Of a stretch of DNA of 64,000 nt, positions 47,879 to 60,159 are shown piece after piece (the first letter of the stretch is position 1; each line of letters begins with the position of its first letter). Source of the DNA: Chamaecrista fasciculata. Lineage: Eukaryota; Streptophyta; Magnoliopsida; Fabales; Fabaceae. Below the pieces are notes generated by a model, which did not search any database, was not told where the DNA came from, and saw nothing but the letters and a program-made list of their open reading frames with translations. The position numbers were made by a program, and so were the translations under genes. The stretch is from NCBI GenBank assembly GCA_003254925.1, contig QANZ01045097.1:138879-202878 (forward strand), written 5' to 3'.

Positions 47879-49502
47879 TCAGTAGTAATAGTACATCATC
47901 CCCTTCTCCTCCCTCTTGTTTTCCTCAATACTATTAAACAACATCATCCCATTATTATTATAATTATTGTTACTACTATTATTTAAATGATGATGATGAT
48001 TACTATTACTACTTGTACTACTAATCAGCTGCTTGATATCCTCAATTCCATAATCCATGAATGGGTTTTCCCCAAAATACCCACTAATTCCCTTCTCTGC
48101 TGTAGTCGGCCAGTACTGATTATTCATCATGTTCTGTTCACATGATCCACCCATCAACTTGTTGCTACAGAACTCCAATTCTATCCCACCATTATTATTA
48201 TTGTTATTATTAGACACATAGTTTTGATATTGATGATGATGAAACCCCATCTCTTCTTGCTGCTGCTTCATGTCTCTGCACCCATGAGTCCCACAGCTTC
48301 CATCAGAGGATGTGCTGCAACTTCCTTCACTTCCAAGCATGTAGTAGTATTGCTGCATCATGGGTCCACCCACCATGGATGCCTCTTGAAGGAAAGGATA
48401 ATTGGTTGTTGAACAAGTGGGTGGGGTAGAATTTGAATCTAGGCCTGTGAAAGATATAGTGGTTGATGATGGACTAGTGTAGAACTCTGATCTGTATGGT
48501 TGTTGATGATGATGAGATAATATTGAAGAAGGAAACTGTGGGTTTTGATCCTGGAGAGAGGATTGGATTAGTGTTTGAGGTTTTCTCTGATGATGATGAT
48601 GAGAAGGAGGAAGCAGACCCATGAGCTTCTTCTTGAGCTTGGTGTTCCAGTAGTTCTTGATATCATTGTCAGTCCTGCCTGGCAACTGAGCAGCTATAAT
48701 TGACCACCTGTAGTAGTTTTGTTATCATTAATGTTAATCAACAAGCTTTAAACTTTTTCAAACTCACACAACTTTGATTGAGATGTTGCAAGATCTATAA
48801 CTTGGCATGCATGTGGAAGAAGAAATATCATATATCCAAATATAGGCAGACTCTAGATATACATATGTATAGCTTCAAGGTTTACAAAATGGGAAATCTA
48901 AAAAAGTGTTACTGTTAGCTCCTTTTAGAAAGATTTGAACAAGACAACACCCAGAGAGCCTGCAGTTCGTAATTGAAAGCAGAAGGAAAGAAGAAAAGAT
49001 ATAAGTGTGTGTTGATGAGGACATAGCTAGTTTCTGAGGTTGAGAGAGAAGTGAGGGAGAGGGAATTAAAGAGCAAATTAAAATTGGGGAGTGCTAGAAT
49101 AGAAGCTAGGCTAGGTAGTGCACCCAAAAAAGGGAAGTACTATTGATGACCTGCTTCCAATATTAGCATAGAGGCTGCATATTATTCTGTCTTCCTCGTC
49201 AGAGAATTCCCCATGCTTAATGTTTGGCCTCAGATAGTTTAGCCACCTCAACCTGCAACTTTTTCCACACCTCTTTAGACCTGCAAAATCAAAACTTGAG
49301 ATCTCAGATCAAAAACATATATATGTATGTATGTGTTTTTAGTGTTTAGTTTAGTTTAAGTAATACCTGCTTTCTGAGGAAGAGCAATCCAATTCCCTCC
49401 TGTCCCATTCTTCTCTATGTAGTCTTTGAGCTTGGAGTCTTCTTCTGGTGACCATGGTCCCTTCTTCACATTTGCTTTGTCACAACAAGGAGCTCTTCCC
49501 AT
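47879..49502 (-). CDS. R2R3-MYB transcription factor, RAX/MYB36 (subgroup 14) type
   Basis: DNA-binding regulator in the nucleus. Exons 49502-49367, 49280-49151 and 48707-47879 join in frame to 364 residues; the stop is TGA at 47,879. The R2 repeat (about 14-61) has W17, W38 and W58. The R3 repeat (about 67-112) has W90 and W109, with [20 protein letters not shown] closing the domain. The [20 protein letters not shown] start and the first intron after G46 are usual for R2R3-MYBs. The lack of the [DE]Lx2[RK]x3L bHLH-contact motif and the late [10 protein letters not shown] motif (309-318) fit the RAX/MYB36/MYB68/MYB84/MYB87 group, which controls axillary meristems or endodermal and root development. 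The C-terminal half is low complexity, with His, Asn and Gln runs, and ends in four Tyr. Orthology to one Arabidopsis member cannot be fixed by eye. A TATA-like TTATTATAA lies about 125 bases upstream. Confidence 0.94.
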
Positions 49503-49622
49503 ATTCTCTCTTCTTCTTCTTCTTCTAATGCTCTGTGTCTCTGTGATAACTTTGATGTTCCAAAGTCCCACTTTTTTCCAAATGAAGTTGGGTGGGTAGA
49601 GAGAAATTGTTGTTGTGCTGCC

Positions 49623-49631
49623 TTATAATAA
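49623..49631 (-). promoter_or_regulatory. possible TATA box of the MYB gene
   Basis: TTATTATAA on the minus strand about 121-130 bases before the start codon. A weak sequence match in AT-rich DNA. Confidence 0.35.
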
Positions 49632-49639
49632 GAGACCTG

Positions 49640-52600
49640 CGTTTTGGACACTTTGAAAACATATTTTATTATATAACAGAGAAAGAGAGTGAGAGAGGGA
49701 GGTGCACAAGTCAAATGAAAGCAATGTCAGGGTAAATCAATTTCAACTCTTAGAGCTATCTTAATTAAATAAAATAAATTAATTAATTAATTAGCTATAG
49801 GGGAGCTAATAGAACTTTCTAATGTTTCAACGTTGGCGCCCCATATATATGAAACCTTGCTATTAATTCATTTAATTTGCTTCACTTTCAAAAGCATCCA
49901 AAGTTTGTCATACACAAAGAAACACATAACAGGGCTATTGAATTGATAGCTACAGCTACCAGAATGGTGACACTTTCCAAACACAAGGCCCAAATCATGA
50001 CCTTGTTATTTTCTTCACCTTCGCTAGTGCCCTTAATTTACTTGTTTTCTTTATTCACTAATTGCATTGACGTTCTGCCAAAAGTAGAGGAAAAAAAAAA
50101 CGTTTTGAAAAAAAGGTACACAGATATAATTATACATATCATGTATAAAAAGTAACCTTACCTTACAATCTATATTAATACATATCTCTAGCTAACTAAA
50201 TCCATATATCCATATATATAATCTAATTAATTATTACATGTACTTTTAATTATATCACTATGTTGTTCAAAATTGAAATAGATATTACGTACAATAACTA
50301 TACATAAAATATATAAATATATATAGTTATGTACTATTGAGGGATTGGTGGTATAGAATTATATTTGGGAAGGACTGTTGAAGGAAAAGCATGGTGTGGA
50401 CTGTGCTTGTTCCAGACATGGTAAAGTGATGAGAGTGATCATAAGGGTGTTTGTTTGATATATGAATGATGATGGATGCATATATGGGAATTGGGATCGG
50501 ATCATATCATATATATTTAATTTGGGATGTCAGATAGATGTAGTATGTATGTATGTGTGGTCTTAGATTGATGATGATGATCATGAGGATTGACTAATCA
50601 ATGCAATTGCATATGGTAGCTTGTGTACATCATTTGGGTAAATGACACATCATAGAAAGAAAGAAAGGGCATGTGCAGTGAATTTCTGATGATGATGATG
50701 ATGATGATGGTGGTAATCAGAAATAATATTGTGAGAAATAGGCAAAACAGTTCTTACATATATGTGCTGCCACATTATAACATTCCTACTTGGGATATCC
50801 CTTTCTCCTCTGTCTTTGCTTCTCCACTTATATATATATATATACCTCTCAATAGAGACCTACCTATATATATATCACCAACCATGATACATATAATATA
50901 ATTTTTAAAAATTTTAATGTATATATATATATATGTATCTAGCTTCTTCAATCTTTAATATATATATATATATATATTTAATTACTACTTTCTTTTTTTT
51001 GTGTTTTGATCTATCTGGATATGGATGGATATATGTTTGTATTATTATTGCTATACCAAAAGAGAGTAGCTATATATGTATATCCACTTTAGAATTAGAT
51101 GGGATATACATTTTCTTTGGGTTGCCCATTATATATTATATATATATATATATATGTATAATTGAATTGTAAATTGACTTTTTTAATTTATTGTGAATAT
51201 TTTATCAGTGGTTCTGTAGTTGGCACTCATCAGTGCTTAATTATTGCAAATGATCAAACCAATCATTAAAATTACTACTTCTTTATATACATATATATAT
51301 ATATAATTAAGCAGACATATATTCCCGATACAAACAAGCTAGTATTAGACAATTGAGTTTCAACTTTAGAGGTTTTATACTTTTAAATTCAAATCACACG
51401 CATCTCCATGAATATAAACATTTTAAACGCATATATAAATCTATATTGTATAACAGAAGAATCTGAGCCATTCATTTTTAATCTAAAATAAAATGTATAT
51501 CTTACTAATTTCGATCGTAAGCACATTATTATCATTATAGTTGGCTTGGCACGTGTTAAGATACATGATAATTTCATTTTTAATGTTTTGAATTTTTCTG
51601 TTCTATAACGGTGAACAAATTTATATATTTAATGAAGTTGTGACGTGATCGATCATACTTCCTACAAGTACAAGTATATATATAGATAGTTCTGCCACCC
51701 GCTATATATATACACTCTAAATCCTAATTTTGGGAATTTAATGATGTTATAATTAACTAATTAAATACTGGATGCTTATGTGTAATTACATTTCATCCAA
51801 GCCTCAATATATATTAAATTGTGAATGTGAATGAGATTATATTATTCTTTTTTCCCCATTGTCTGTTGGATCGATCTGTATTAAAGTACTCCATCAATCA
51901 CACTCACACACACAGTGAGGTAGTATTTCCCTCAATAATGAGTAGTTTTGATGAACCAGCAAGCATCAAGCATTGGCTAAAAGAGTTTACACATTTCCTT
52001 CTTTTATTAATTATATTTTCTCAAATTATTTATTATTATTATTTCTTTAAAATCTTATGATCGATCCACGTATGTGGCACCTGCATAACCATTCATGCAC
52101 CTATTGGAGTGTTATTGCAATATGATAGTGGGGTGTTGGGAGGAATAATATATACCAAATTAAATTAAAAACAAGAAAGGTTTTCATCTAGATTCAGAGA
52201 TTTTACTGTTGTGATTTTTTATTTGTAACTAAAGTTTGGGAATTTTATTAATTATCTCAAAGTAAAGTTTTTATATACAATAGAGATTATTTTCCACACC
52301 TTTTCGCCTTTAATTTGTGTTTTGATTTGTGTTACTTTTAATCAATGAAGGCAGACAGGAAAATCATGTAATGCTAAAAGAAGAATATAATTAATAGTGG
52401 TCACGTAAAGTGAACTTTATTTAGATTAAAGCAACATTATCAGCATTAGCAGGCAGATAGATCATATGCTATAGCTTTACACTGAATCTCTCTACTTTTT
52501 TGTGTTACCCATATAATACCTGCATTTTTGTTTCCATTTAGCTACATCACTGTCCATAGTGCTTTTTTACTGTAAACACTTATGTTGTTGATTAATTACA

Positions 52601-53340
52601 CTCTAACAATTATGTGTCTAATCATCAAAATGAAGCTCTTCATCCTACTTATATAAAGGCCTAAACTCTCATAAATTTTATTAGTTATTGAACAAAAAAA
52701 GTATCTGATTTGAAAAGTGACGAAATATATCATGAAATTTTTATTTTGTATTAAAAATTTCTTTTGCTAATTTTTTACTGAATATATCATAAATATATCA
52801 TGCCCCACCTGAAGGGGTATTTTACGTGAAATTAAAAGTTTTAGAGCTCTTTCGTTAGTTTTTAATATTCAAATAATTTGTTAAAACAAGTTCAAGAGAA
52901 ATTTACATATTTTCACCTTTACTTTTTGGTACTTGTATATTTTTGCAGAAGATATATAATTCTTAGAATCAATACGACTAGAGAGGTAAAATTGGTCTCA
53001 TCATCCTCCGGACAAATTAAAGATGTTAACGTTGTACTTTCTTCTTCCACTTTTTGTGAGTGCGTGCGTGTAGACTGCATACTTATACTCAAAATTAATA
53101 TATATATTGTGTTTTTCCCTTGATGAAAATGTTATAACAAGAAATAAAAGATATAGGTAGATCATAATAAATATAGGTAGGTGTACATGTGTCTACAAGG
53201 TTTTAGGGTCTATCTATTGGAGTAAATCTCTTGCTTGTGCACCCAAAGTTTCAGTCCTTTGATAGAATGTGGTGCTGTATAAAGTTGTGACAAGCAGTTC
53301 AAAAGCAACAGCAGCATCAATCTGGTAGCAGGATATGGAG
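49640..53340. other. gene-free region upstream of the MYB gene, microsatellite-rich
   Basis: No gene recognised. Simple repeats include (GAT)n at about 50,688-50,709 and (TA)n at about 50,831, 50,922, 50,960, 51,140 and 51,293. ORFs of 60-92 codons here are composed of repeat-driven Ile/Tyr runs. The nearest 1-2 kb is expected to hold MYB promoter elements that cannot be picked out by sight. Confidence 0.45.
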
Positions 53341-53355
53341 CAGTATATATATTTA

Positions 53356-53685
53356 GGGTAAATTCCACTTTGGTACCCTGTTCTTTCAAAAATGTCATTT
53401 TGGTACCCTGTTCTTTCAGAAGTGACATTTTGGTACTTTGTTCTTTAGACCAAGCGACACTTTGGTACCCTAAAAAAGATAAAATAGGGTAACAAATAGT
53501 GAAAGAACAGGGTACCAAAGTGTCACTTGGTCCAAAGAACAGGATACCAAAATGTCACTTTTGAAAGAACAGGGTACCAAAATGATATTTTTGAAAAAAT
53601 AGGGTACCAAAGTGTCACTTTTGAAAGAATAGGGTACCAAAGTGGAATTGGTCCATAGAACAGGGTACTAAAGTGGAATTTACCC
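53356..53685. mobile_element. GGTACC-family MITE, 330 bp, with 9-bp target duplication
   Basis: GGGTAAATTCCACTTTGGTA at the left answers TACTAAAGTGGAATTTACCC at the right. ATATATTTA flanks both ends (53,347-53,355 and 53,686-53,694). The arms are built of repeated TTTGGTACCCTGTTCTTTC-like units and their inverse, so the whole element can form one long hairpin. Related to 27,781-28,610. Confidence 0.88.
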
Positions 53686-54424
53686 ATATATTTATCAAAT
53701 ATTAATTATTAGCTACATACTCTCCTAATTTTGAAAATGCATGGTAGCCTTCATCATCAAATTAAACCCAGGTTTTCCATGGCATTTATATATGAGGCTT
53801 AATAATTAGTTGAAGGTCACAAAGCTAATTGATTATCAAATTCCATTTATGTTTTTATATATTGAGATTTAGCTCTTAATTAATAAATTGATCAAGTGGG
53901 TTATCAAATGCCCTATATATATAATTAAATATTCCTCAGAGATACTATACCAATAAATTGATATGACTATATATATGTACAATACAAATTAATCATTGAC
54001 TTATTAGTAAATAGTAGTGCATGCATGTGCATATAATTAAATATGAAATCATTAATGACTGGTTGATATCTCTACTGTGTTGCCAGTTAATTTGTATATT
54101 AATCTTCATATACAGAAACGCATGAAGATGGACCCCAAATCCAAATGTTGTATTCACCAAGATACGCTGCCCAACAATAAATAAAAGCATCTAACAGAGC
54201 ACTAATTTGGCATATATAAATATATATATATATATATATAATTAAAAAACAAAAGATGTGATAGGTCTATTATTTCTCTTTGCTATGCCTTTTAATTAGT
54301 TTTTCCTTCCCCAAGTGGAATCTTGGAGTCGAAAAACGTAATGGGCCTTCATCTCCGAATTCATGTTTAGACATAAATTCTTCAATAATTTAATCAACAA
54401 AAAAACAGTAATGAGTCNACATGA

Positions 54425-56299
54425 ATTTTTTTTTTTTGATAACAAACGAAATTCAATAAAAGAACAAGGAAAGCAGAACATAGGTTGTATAACAGTTTAG
54501 AGGTTATACTACTCAATTACAACTAGGGGGACTAATAACTGGAGAAGATAAATTACAAACCAAACTACTAGGCATATTACTAGAAGAATTACAAACTGAA
54601 ATACTGGAAATAATACTAGTCCTAGGATAGGAGTGATGCATATAATCATAAAAGCAAGATAGAGAGATAAAGCTTGACATAGAAGTAAAGATAGTCTTTG
54701 GAGACAGATTTGCTCGTCCCCAGTTTGCTAAGAGGTCTGCTGGTTGGTTTGCTTCCCTAAAGATGTGTTGAATTTGAGCTTCTTCAAAGAGAGTCAGGTA
54801 GCATCTGCAATTGTGAATAAGAGAGAGGAGATGGTGGTGAGATGAATTATTTGGATCAGTAAGAAGATGAACCGCGAGAGAAGAGTCTGTTTCAACAATA
54901 ATATGAGTGATATTTAGTTCTTTAGCAAGCTGAAGGCCATGAAGGATACTCCATAGCTCTGCCTTTAAAATGATTCCTGCACCAAGAAAGATGGAAAAAC
55001 CAGACAGCCAATTTCCAGTATAATCTCTAATAATTCATCTGGCACCAATTAAGTTATCATTTGCTGATCCATCACAGTTTAATTTAAAAAATGGCATAGA
55101 GGGTTTAGTCCAAGAAATGTAAAGAAGTAGTAGAAGACGAAGAAGACACATGAGAAACAGTTTCACTTGAGAAGAGGTAGTAAAATTCAATAGCTTTAGC
55201 TATACTATTTTTGGTAATAAGAGAATGATTGAAAGGAATCTTATTAAATAAAAGATTATTTCTAGAAATCCAAATGTTTCCGATCATGATGATGAAGAGG
55301 ATATGCCAAGGAATGAGGAAATTGAATTTTTTTTTTGTGATTACTATGAAATTTTAACCAAACAGGGAATGTGGTGTTATTAATAGAAGCAGGAGGGTCA
55401 AGGGAATTCCATATGGTAGAGACTTTTAAACAATTTCTAAGAAGGTGATCCAAACTTTCAATGGTATCCTGACATAAAACACACAAAGGGGAGGGAGTAC
55501 ACTTTTTATTGAAGAGAATACTGTTTGTAGGAATAGCATTGTTGAGGGATTTCCAAAGAAAGAGAGAATAGCGAGGAGGGAGATTTATCTTCCAAATCCA
55601 AGAATGTTCAAAAGGTTGGCTGCCTTTGAAAAGAGAAAGGTAAGCAGAGGAAGAGCAAAAAATGCCACTTGAAGCAGGGGACCAAGTAATAAAATCAGGG
55701 ATGGTATTAGTGGTGTCAATGTGTGTAGCTATGATCATATTGAGAATATTTATAGGTAAAACATAGGGGACCAAGTAATAAAATCAGGGATGGTATTAGT
55801 GGTGTCAATGTGTGTAGCTATGATCATATTGAGAATATTTATAGGTAAAACATAGGAAATAAGAGAGAAATCAAAGTTGTTATGATTGTCAAGGTAGGAA
55901 GAGACAAGGAAGAGATTATGATTAAGAGGGAGAGGACCAGAGAGGATATTAATTAAAGGCCCACAGGGTAGCCAAATTATCATACCAGAATTTTACTTTT
56001 TGGCCATTTCCAAGAATCCAGATGAAATTATCATTGATAATGTTGTTGTCTTTATCAATACTTCTTCTAATAAAAGATTTATTGTAGGTATTTTTATCTA
56101 AGTTATTGCCATATTTAATTCTGAGAACAGTAGAATAGAGATTGGTTTTGTTCGAGAGAATATTCCACTTAATTTTAACCATAAAGGATGCATTAACGTA
56201 GTTTGTTTTCCTAATACCCAAGCCGCCATAAAATTTTGGTGTGGTTATACTATCCCAATTTATATGATGAATTCTTTTAGTATTTTCCCCAATTTTCAC
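54425..56299 (-). mobile_element. 5'-truncated, broken LINE (L1-type) retrotransposon
   Basis: Minus strand. The poly(A) tail is the T-run at 54,426-54,437. Upstream come a C-terminal RNase H-like region (about 54,680-55,100: FKLNCDGSAN, AELWSILHGLQLAKEL, ETDSSLAV) and a zinc-finger RVT domain (CVLCQDTIESLDHLLRNC). The end of the reverse-transcriptase ORF follows (IHHINWDSITTPKFYGGLGI, typical of plant non-LTR elements). Frameshifts and in-frame stops separate these segments. The catalytic reverse transcriptase and ORF1 are missing, so it is dead. The 5' border near 56,299 is approximate; no target duplication could be found. Confidence 0.85.
55679..55856. repeat. 88-bp tandem duplication inside the LINE
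   Basis: GGACCAAGTAATAAAATCAG begins at 55,679 and again at 55,767, and the following bases up to GGTAAAACATAGG are identical. It duplicates the NMIIATHIDTTNTIPDFITW stretch and shifts the frame. Confidence 0.85.
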
Positions 56300-56488
56300 T
56301 TGTACCCTTGATTTGTGACATATTTAAAAATTCCTCTGTACGTAGATATATATGGTGCGTACCAACGTACTTATGATGAATGCAGCTTTTTTTCTTTCGG
56401 GTTGAAACTTGATCGATGAACGTGCACTACTAATTAACAAGTGTGAAGGAGGGAGGTAGGCTTATCTTTTAAGTTTTAATTAATTTTA

Positions 56489-57006
56489 GGTCAAAGGGTC
56501 ATTTTGGTCCTAAATGTATGACCTAATGTTCATTTTGGTCCATTATGTTTCAAAATGTTCGAATTGGTTCTAAATGTTAGCAAAATGATTCATTTTGGTC
56601 CTAAATGTTGGTAAAGTGTTTCATTTTGGTCCCAAACTATTGAATTTGATCATATTTCTTTTGTCTCTCATTTCAAGTTCAAAGGACTTTTTAAGAGAAA
56701 CTCGTAGCTCTGAATTCGTTGCATTCGAATTTGAAACAAGAGAGATATGATCAACTTTGCTTGTTTGACCATGAAACGAGAAGTCTACTTTTAGGATCGA
56801 TTTACCTCGTTTGCTGATGGCTCCAACTGGATAGAGAAAGTGCTCTTCGAGAACAATACGTTTGAACCTGAAACAAGCCATGTTCAATTGTTGGGACCAA
56901 AATGAAACATTTTATAAATATTTAGGACCAATTTGAATATTTTGAAACATAATGGACCAAAATGAACATCAGGGCATATATTTAGGACTAAAATGAACCT
57001 TTAATC
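56489..57006. mobile_element. MULE-like MITE, 518 bp, with 9-bp target duplication
   Basis: GGTCAAAGGGTCATTTTGGT at the left answers the inverted ACTAAAATGAACCTTTAATC at the right, with further inverted blocks inside (CATTATGTTTCAAAATGTTC against its complement). TTAATTTTA flanks both ends (56,480-56,488 and 57,007-57,015). The 88-codon minus ORF inside reads through the arms and is not a gene. Confidence 0.8.
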
Positions 57007-57015
57007 TTAATTTTA

Positions 57016-58077
57016 TTATATTTCGTCAAATTAATTCGGTACGATAGCTAGCCTCTCGTATTTTATACGTAACTATTGTAGTCAACAATTGCATGTCTTT
57101 TCAAATGGAAATACATATATTGTATTTTGCCAACACAACCTTGTGTTGAAGTTTAGAAGAGTGGGAAACAAAAATAATGGAATTTGCACTTTATATACAA
57201 TATTACCATATGCCCACTATTTAATGAGAAGATGCGTGTAAACCTGGCCTATTCATTCACACGACTTTATCTATATATACACATACACAAATTTATTCCT
57301 ACGCTGCTAAGCTATAGTACGTAAGTAGAAAGAATTATACTATTATATATATATATATTCATTCATGGAAATTAAACAGCCTACTCTTTGCATTTATTGA
57401 TATGATAGTCGTATTTTTGAAGAATGGGAATAAAAGAAAGTAGGGTAGTGGAGTGTGAAGAATCTGGAGATGTAGGTTGTATACATGTAAAAGTGTAAAT
57501 ATTGAAAGTTGAGGGAAGTTATTCTAATATGTGCCCTTAGAGTACATGTTAAGGTTTTTTTTATTGGTCAAGTGAGTTTTTAAACATTAAAAATTATCTT
57601 TTAAATGAATTTTCGTAGATTTCAAAATATGAAATGCTCTTCTAACCAATCAGAAAAAATTTTAAAATGTACCCTAGAAGACAGAAGTTAGATAAATCCT
57701 AATAATAATATAATAATAATAGTAATTAATAGTATAGGTAGAAAGAAAGAGAGAAGAAGAAGAAGGAGGAGGAAAAAGACAAAAGTCAAAGAAGTGGTAA
57801 GTGAGATTCGCTGGCAGAAGAGGAGTGACGTCAGAAGTTGCGTATATTTGGCGGGAACCAGGTAATGGTCTTCCCTTCTTCCACAGATTCCTATTATTTC
57901 TTCTTCTTTTTCAATTCTTCTTCCGTTCTCCACGCTCCATAATATAAATGGTCACGTGGTCCCCACTCCCCGCACGTGCATCTACTTTCTCTCTCTTAAG
58001 TACAAAAAATAACAAGTGAGTAAGATTTATCATTTATGGGATAGAGATAGATTGAGATGTCATGTATGTGTTTGTAA
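57016..58077. other. intergenic, no gene recognised
   Basis: Contains a short purine-rich tract (AGAAAGAAAGAGAGAAGAAG near 57,742) next to ATA triplets. The local GC is higher near 57,790-57,980. No coding or RNA feature is recognised. Confidence 0.4.
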
Positions 58078-58825
58078 CAATGATGTGAAAATTGGACCGC
58101 TCGGACCGCTAATCGCAGAGAGAAACGAGTTGGTCTAACTCAAAAAATCGAAGTGGGGGTTGGATCGGGAATAACCGATAAAAAACCGGAAAATCGGGTC
58201 CAAGGCGGTTTGAGGATTTTTTCTTTTTTTATTTTATTTTAGATTTTTTTTTTCATTTCACTGCCTTCTTGGGGATAAAACTATACTTCTGCCCCCCAAA
58301 CTTTCTAATTTCTAGGCTCCTACCCCCTTAATTCTTTGAAACATCACATTAAGACCCTTAAAACTACTCAACTCCTCCACCATTGTATTCCTCATTTTGT
58401 CTACAACACTCCCATACCTTTGTTTCATTCTCATAATTATTTTTAACGTAACTTACAAACACATCTTTCACTTCTTTACTTTTCAGTTTAGTCCCTGGCA
58501 GATTCTCTTTCATACTTTTACCTCTTTTTTCACCTATTTTACCATTCATTAGTTATATCCTTCCAAAGTCTCTTTGTAAATTATACTTCCATAATAATTT
58601 TATGCCTCTCAAATTCTATTATCTATCAAAAAGGTCCTTCTTCAACAATTGGGGTGTTACATCTCTTAGACCAAAAAAAAAATATAAAGGGTTTATATTT
58701 GATATATTAAAAATAATTATTTATTGCGTCATCCGGTCCGACCAATGGTTCAACCGGTTCAACCAATCAAACCGTGAACCGAACACTTGTCCGAGTCTTT
58801 ATCCGGTTCGGTTATGACAACACCG
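58078..58825. mobile_element. hAT-like MITE, 748 bp, second copy with foreign centre
   Basis: CAATGATGTGAAAATTGGAC at the left and GTTCGGTTATGACAACACCG at the right match the ends of 40,014-40,515, and the last 160 bases are nearly identical to that copy. Flanks GTTTGTAA and GTTTGTAG form an 8-bp duplication with one mismatch. About 58,215-58,665 is unlike the first copy (CTGCCCCCCAAACTTTCTAA; a 61-codon frame) and is probably another insertion. Confidence 0.8.
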
Positions 58826-58844
58826 GTTTGTAGTACGTAGTACA

Positions 58845-58876
<32 letters not shown>
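58845..58876. repeat. (TA)n microsatellite
   Basis: About 14 TA units in a row directly after the hAT-like element. Confidence 0.9.
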
Positions 58877-58879
<3 letters not shown>

Positions 58880-59840
58880 ATGGATGTACATGTGTGTGTA
58901 TATTAGGTAGGCTTTTGCTTTGTTTTAGATATATGAGAGGCCTAAGATGGGTGGGTGTTCTTCTTTTGGTTGGTTTAGCTCAGTTTGAGAGATATGATGC
59001 GTGATGAGAATGGAAAAATATACATTTATATGTAAGTGTAAGTGGACCAATCAATCAGTCATCTCATGCAAAAATTAATTACTCCCTCTACCTTTTTTCC
59101 AACTTCCATCGTTATCTTGTTTCCTTATTTTACTACCCTTTTCATGTTAGTACGTTGCTCTTCCATCGATCAATGATATTATTATTGTACGATTGCACTT
59201 ACACAAATCCACTTTTAATTAATTACTTGCAAACCTTTCTATTTGTTTGATATGAGGTTGGTAAACATTGGTTCGCAACTTTGAATTTCACGGCTTTTTC
59301 TCAACTTATCATTGCTATTTCCTGCTCTAAACTTCGTTAATTACTAGATCCCCCTTAGATACAAACAAAAATGTTCACCATTTTGCTTTGCTAATCAATA
59401 ATCACAATCATTATTTACCCACCTCCAAACCAACATTAGTTGATGACTTGTTTTGTCATTTTCAATATTCTCTCTCAAAATCTTAAGCAAAATATGTTTT
59501 TAAAGTTATTATCATCTATCAAAATCTAGCATGCAGAATAGACTAACTTGATTATGAAATAATGAATCAGTTTGGGTCTTGGCTTGAAAAGTTTATATTT
59601 ATCTAACAATACTATTACCTTTAAGCAAAAATATTCTCAATAAAGAATATATGTGAAAAACTTCAAAGAAAATTAAAAATGTACCATTGAATAAGTAGTT
59701 AGTTTGACGTATTTCTGTGTTTATTTTTTGGCCGAGACATACTTATATATTTAATCGTAAATAAATGAATTGCTTTAAATTGATTTCAACATTACCTTTC
59801 CCGACAACCCTTCATCGAGTGTCCCTGACGTATTAAGTAT
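58877..59840. other. intergenic, no gene recognised
   Basis: Plain AT-rich sequence with no ORF above background, no inverted ends and no RNA gene seen. Confidence 0.4.
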
Positions 59841-59842
59841 TA

Positions 59843-60116
59843 CTCCCTTCGGTTCTGAATATCTGGTGTTTTAGAAAATTATTTTTGTTCCAAAATATCT
59901 GATGTTTTATAAATTCAAGAGAGCATTAATTATTTTTTTACCATTCTACCCCTATTAAATATAGTAGAGTCATAAATGTATAAACATTTTCCAAGTAATT
60001 TAATAGGGATAGTTTAGTCATTTTACTTTATTTTTCTCTTCATTCTATGTTGGCTAATCATTTCCTTAATCTGTGTGTAAAAACCTTAAACACCACATAT
60101 ATAGGACCGGATGGAG
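59843..60116. mobile_element. Stowaway-like (Tc1/mariner) MITE, 274 bp
   Basis: Ends CTCCCTTCGGTTCTGAATAT and (inverted) ATATAGGACCGGATGGAG are the CTCCCTCCGTYCC-type termini of Stowaway elements, with TA on each side (59,841-59,842 and 60,117-60,118). Arms continue with TCTGGTGTTTTA / TAAACACCACAT. Confidence 0.85.
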
Positions 60117-60159
60117 TAACTATTAAGGACTTGTGAGCTCTCTTAAGCATTAAGACCAA

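Noticed and set aside
48224-48412. Plus-strand ORF opposite the MYB last exon
   Set aside because: Shadow of the minus-strand coding sequence and its triplet repeats.
49466-49714. 82-codon minus ORF overlapping the MYB start
   Set aside because: Out of frame with the MYB start and composed of leader sequence.
56621-56887. 88-codon minus ORF
   Set aside because: Lies wholly within the inverted arms of the 56,489-57,006 MITE.
58364-58549. 61-codon minus ORF within the second hAT-like element
   Set aside because: Lys/Glu-rich frame in an inserted segment; not a recognisable transposase or other domain.
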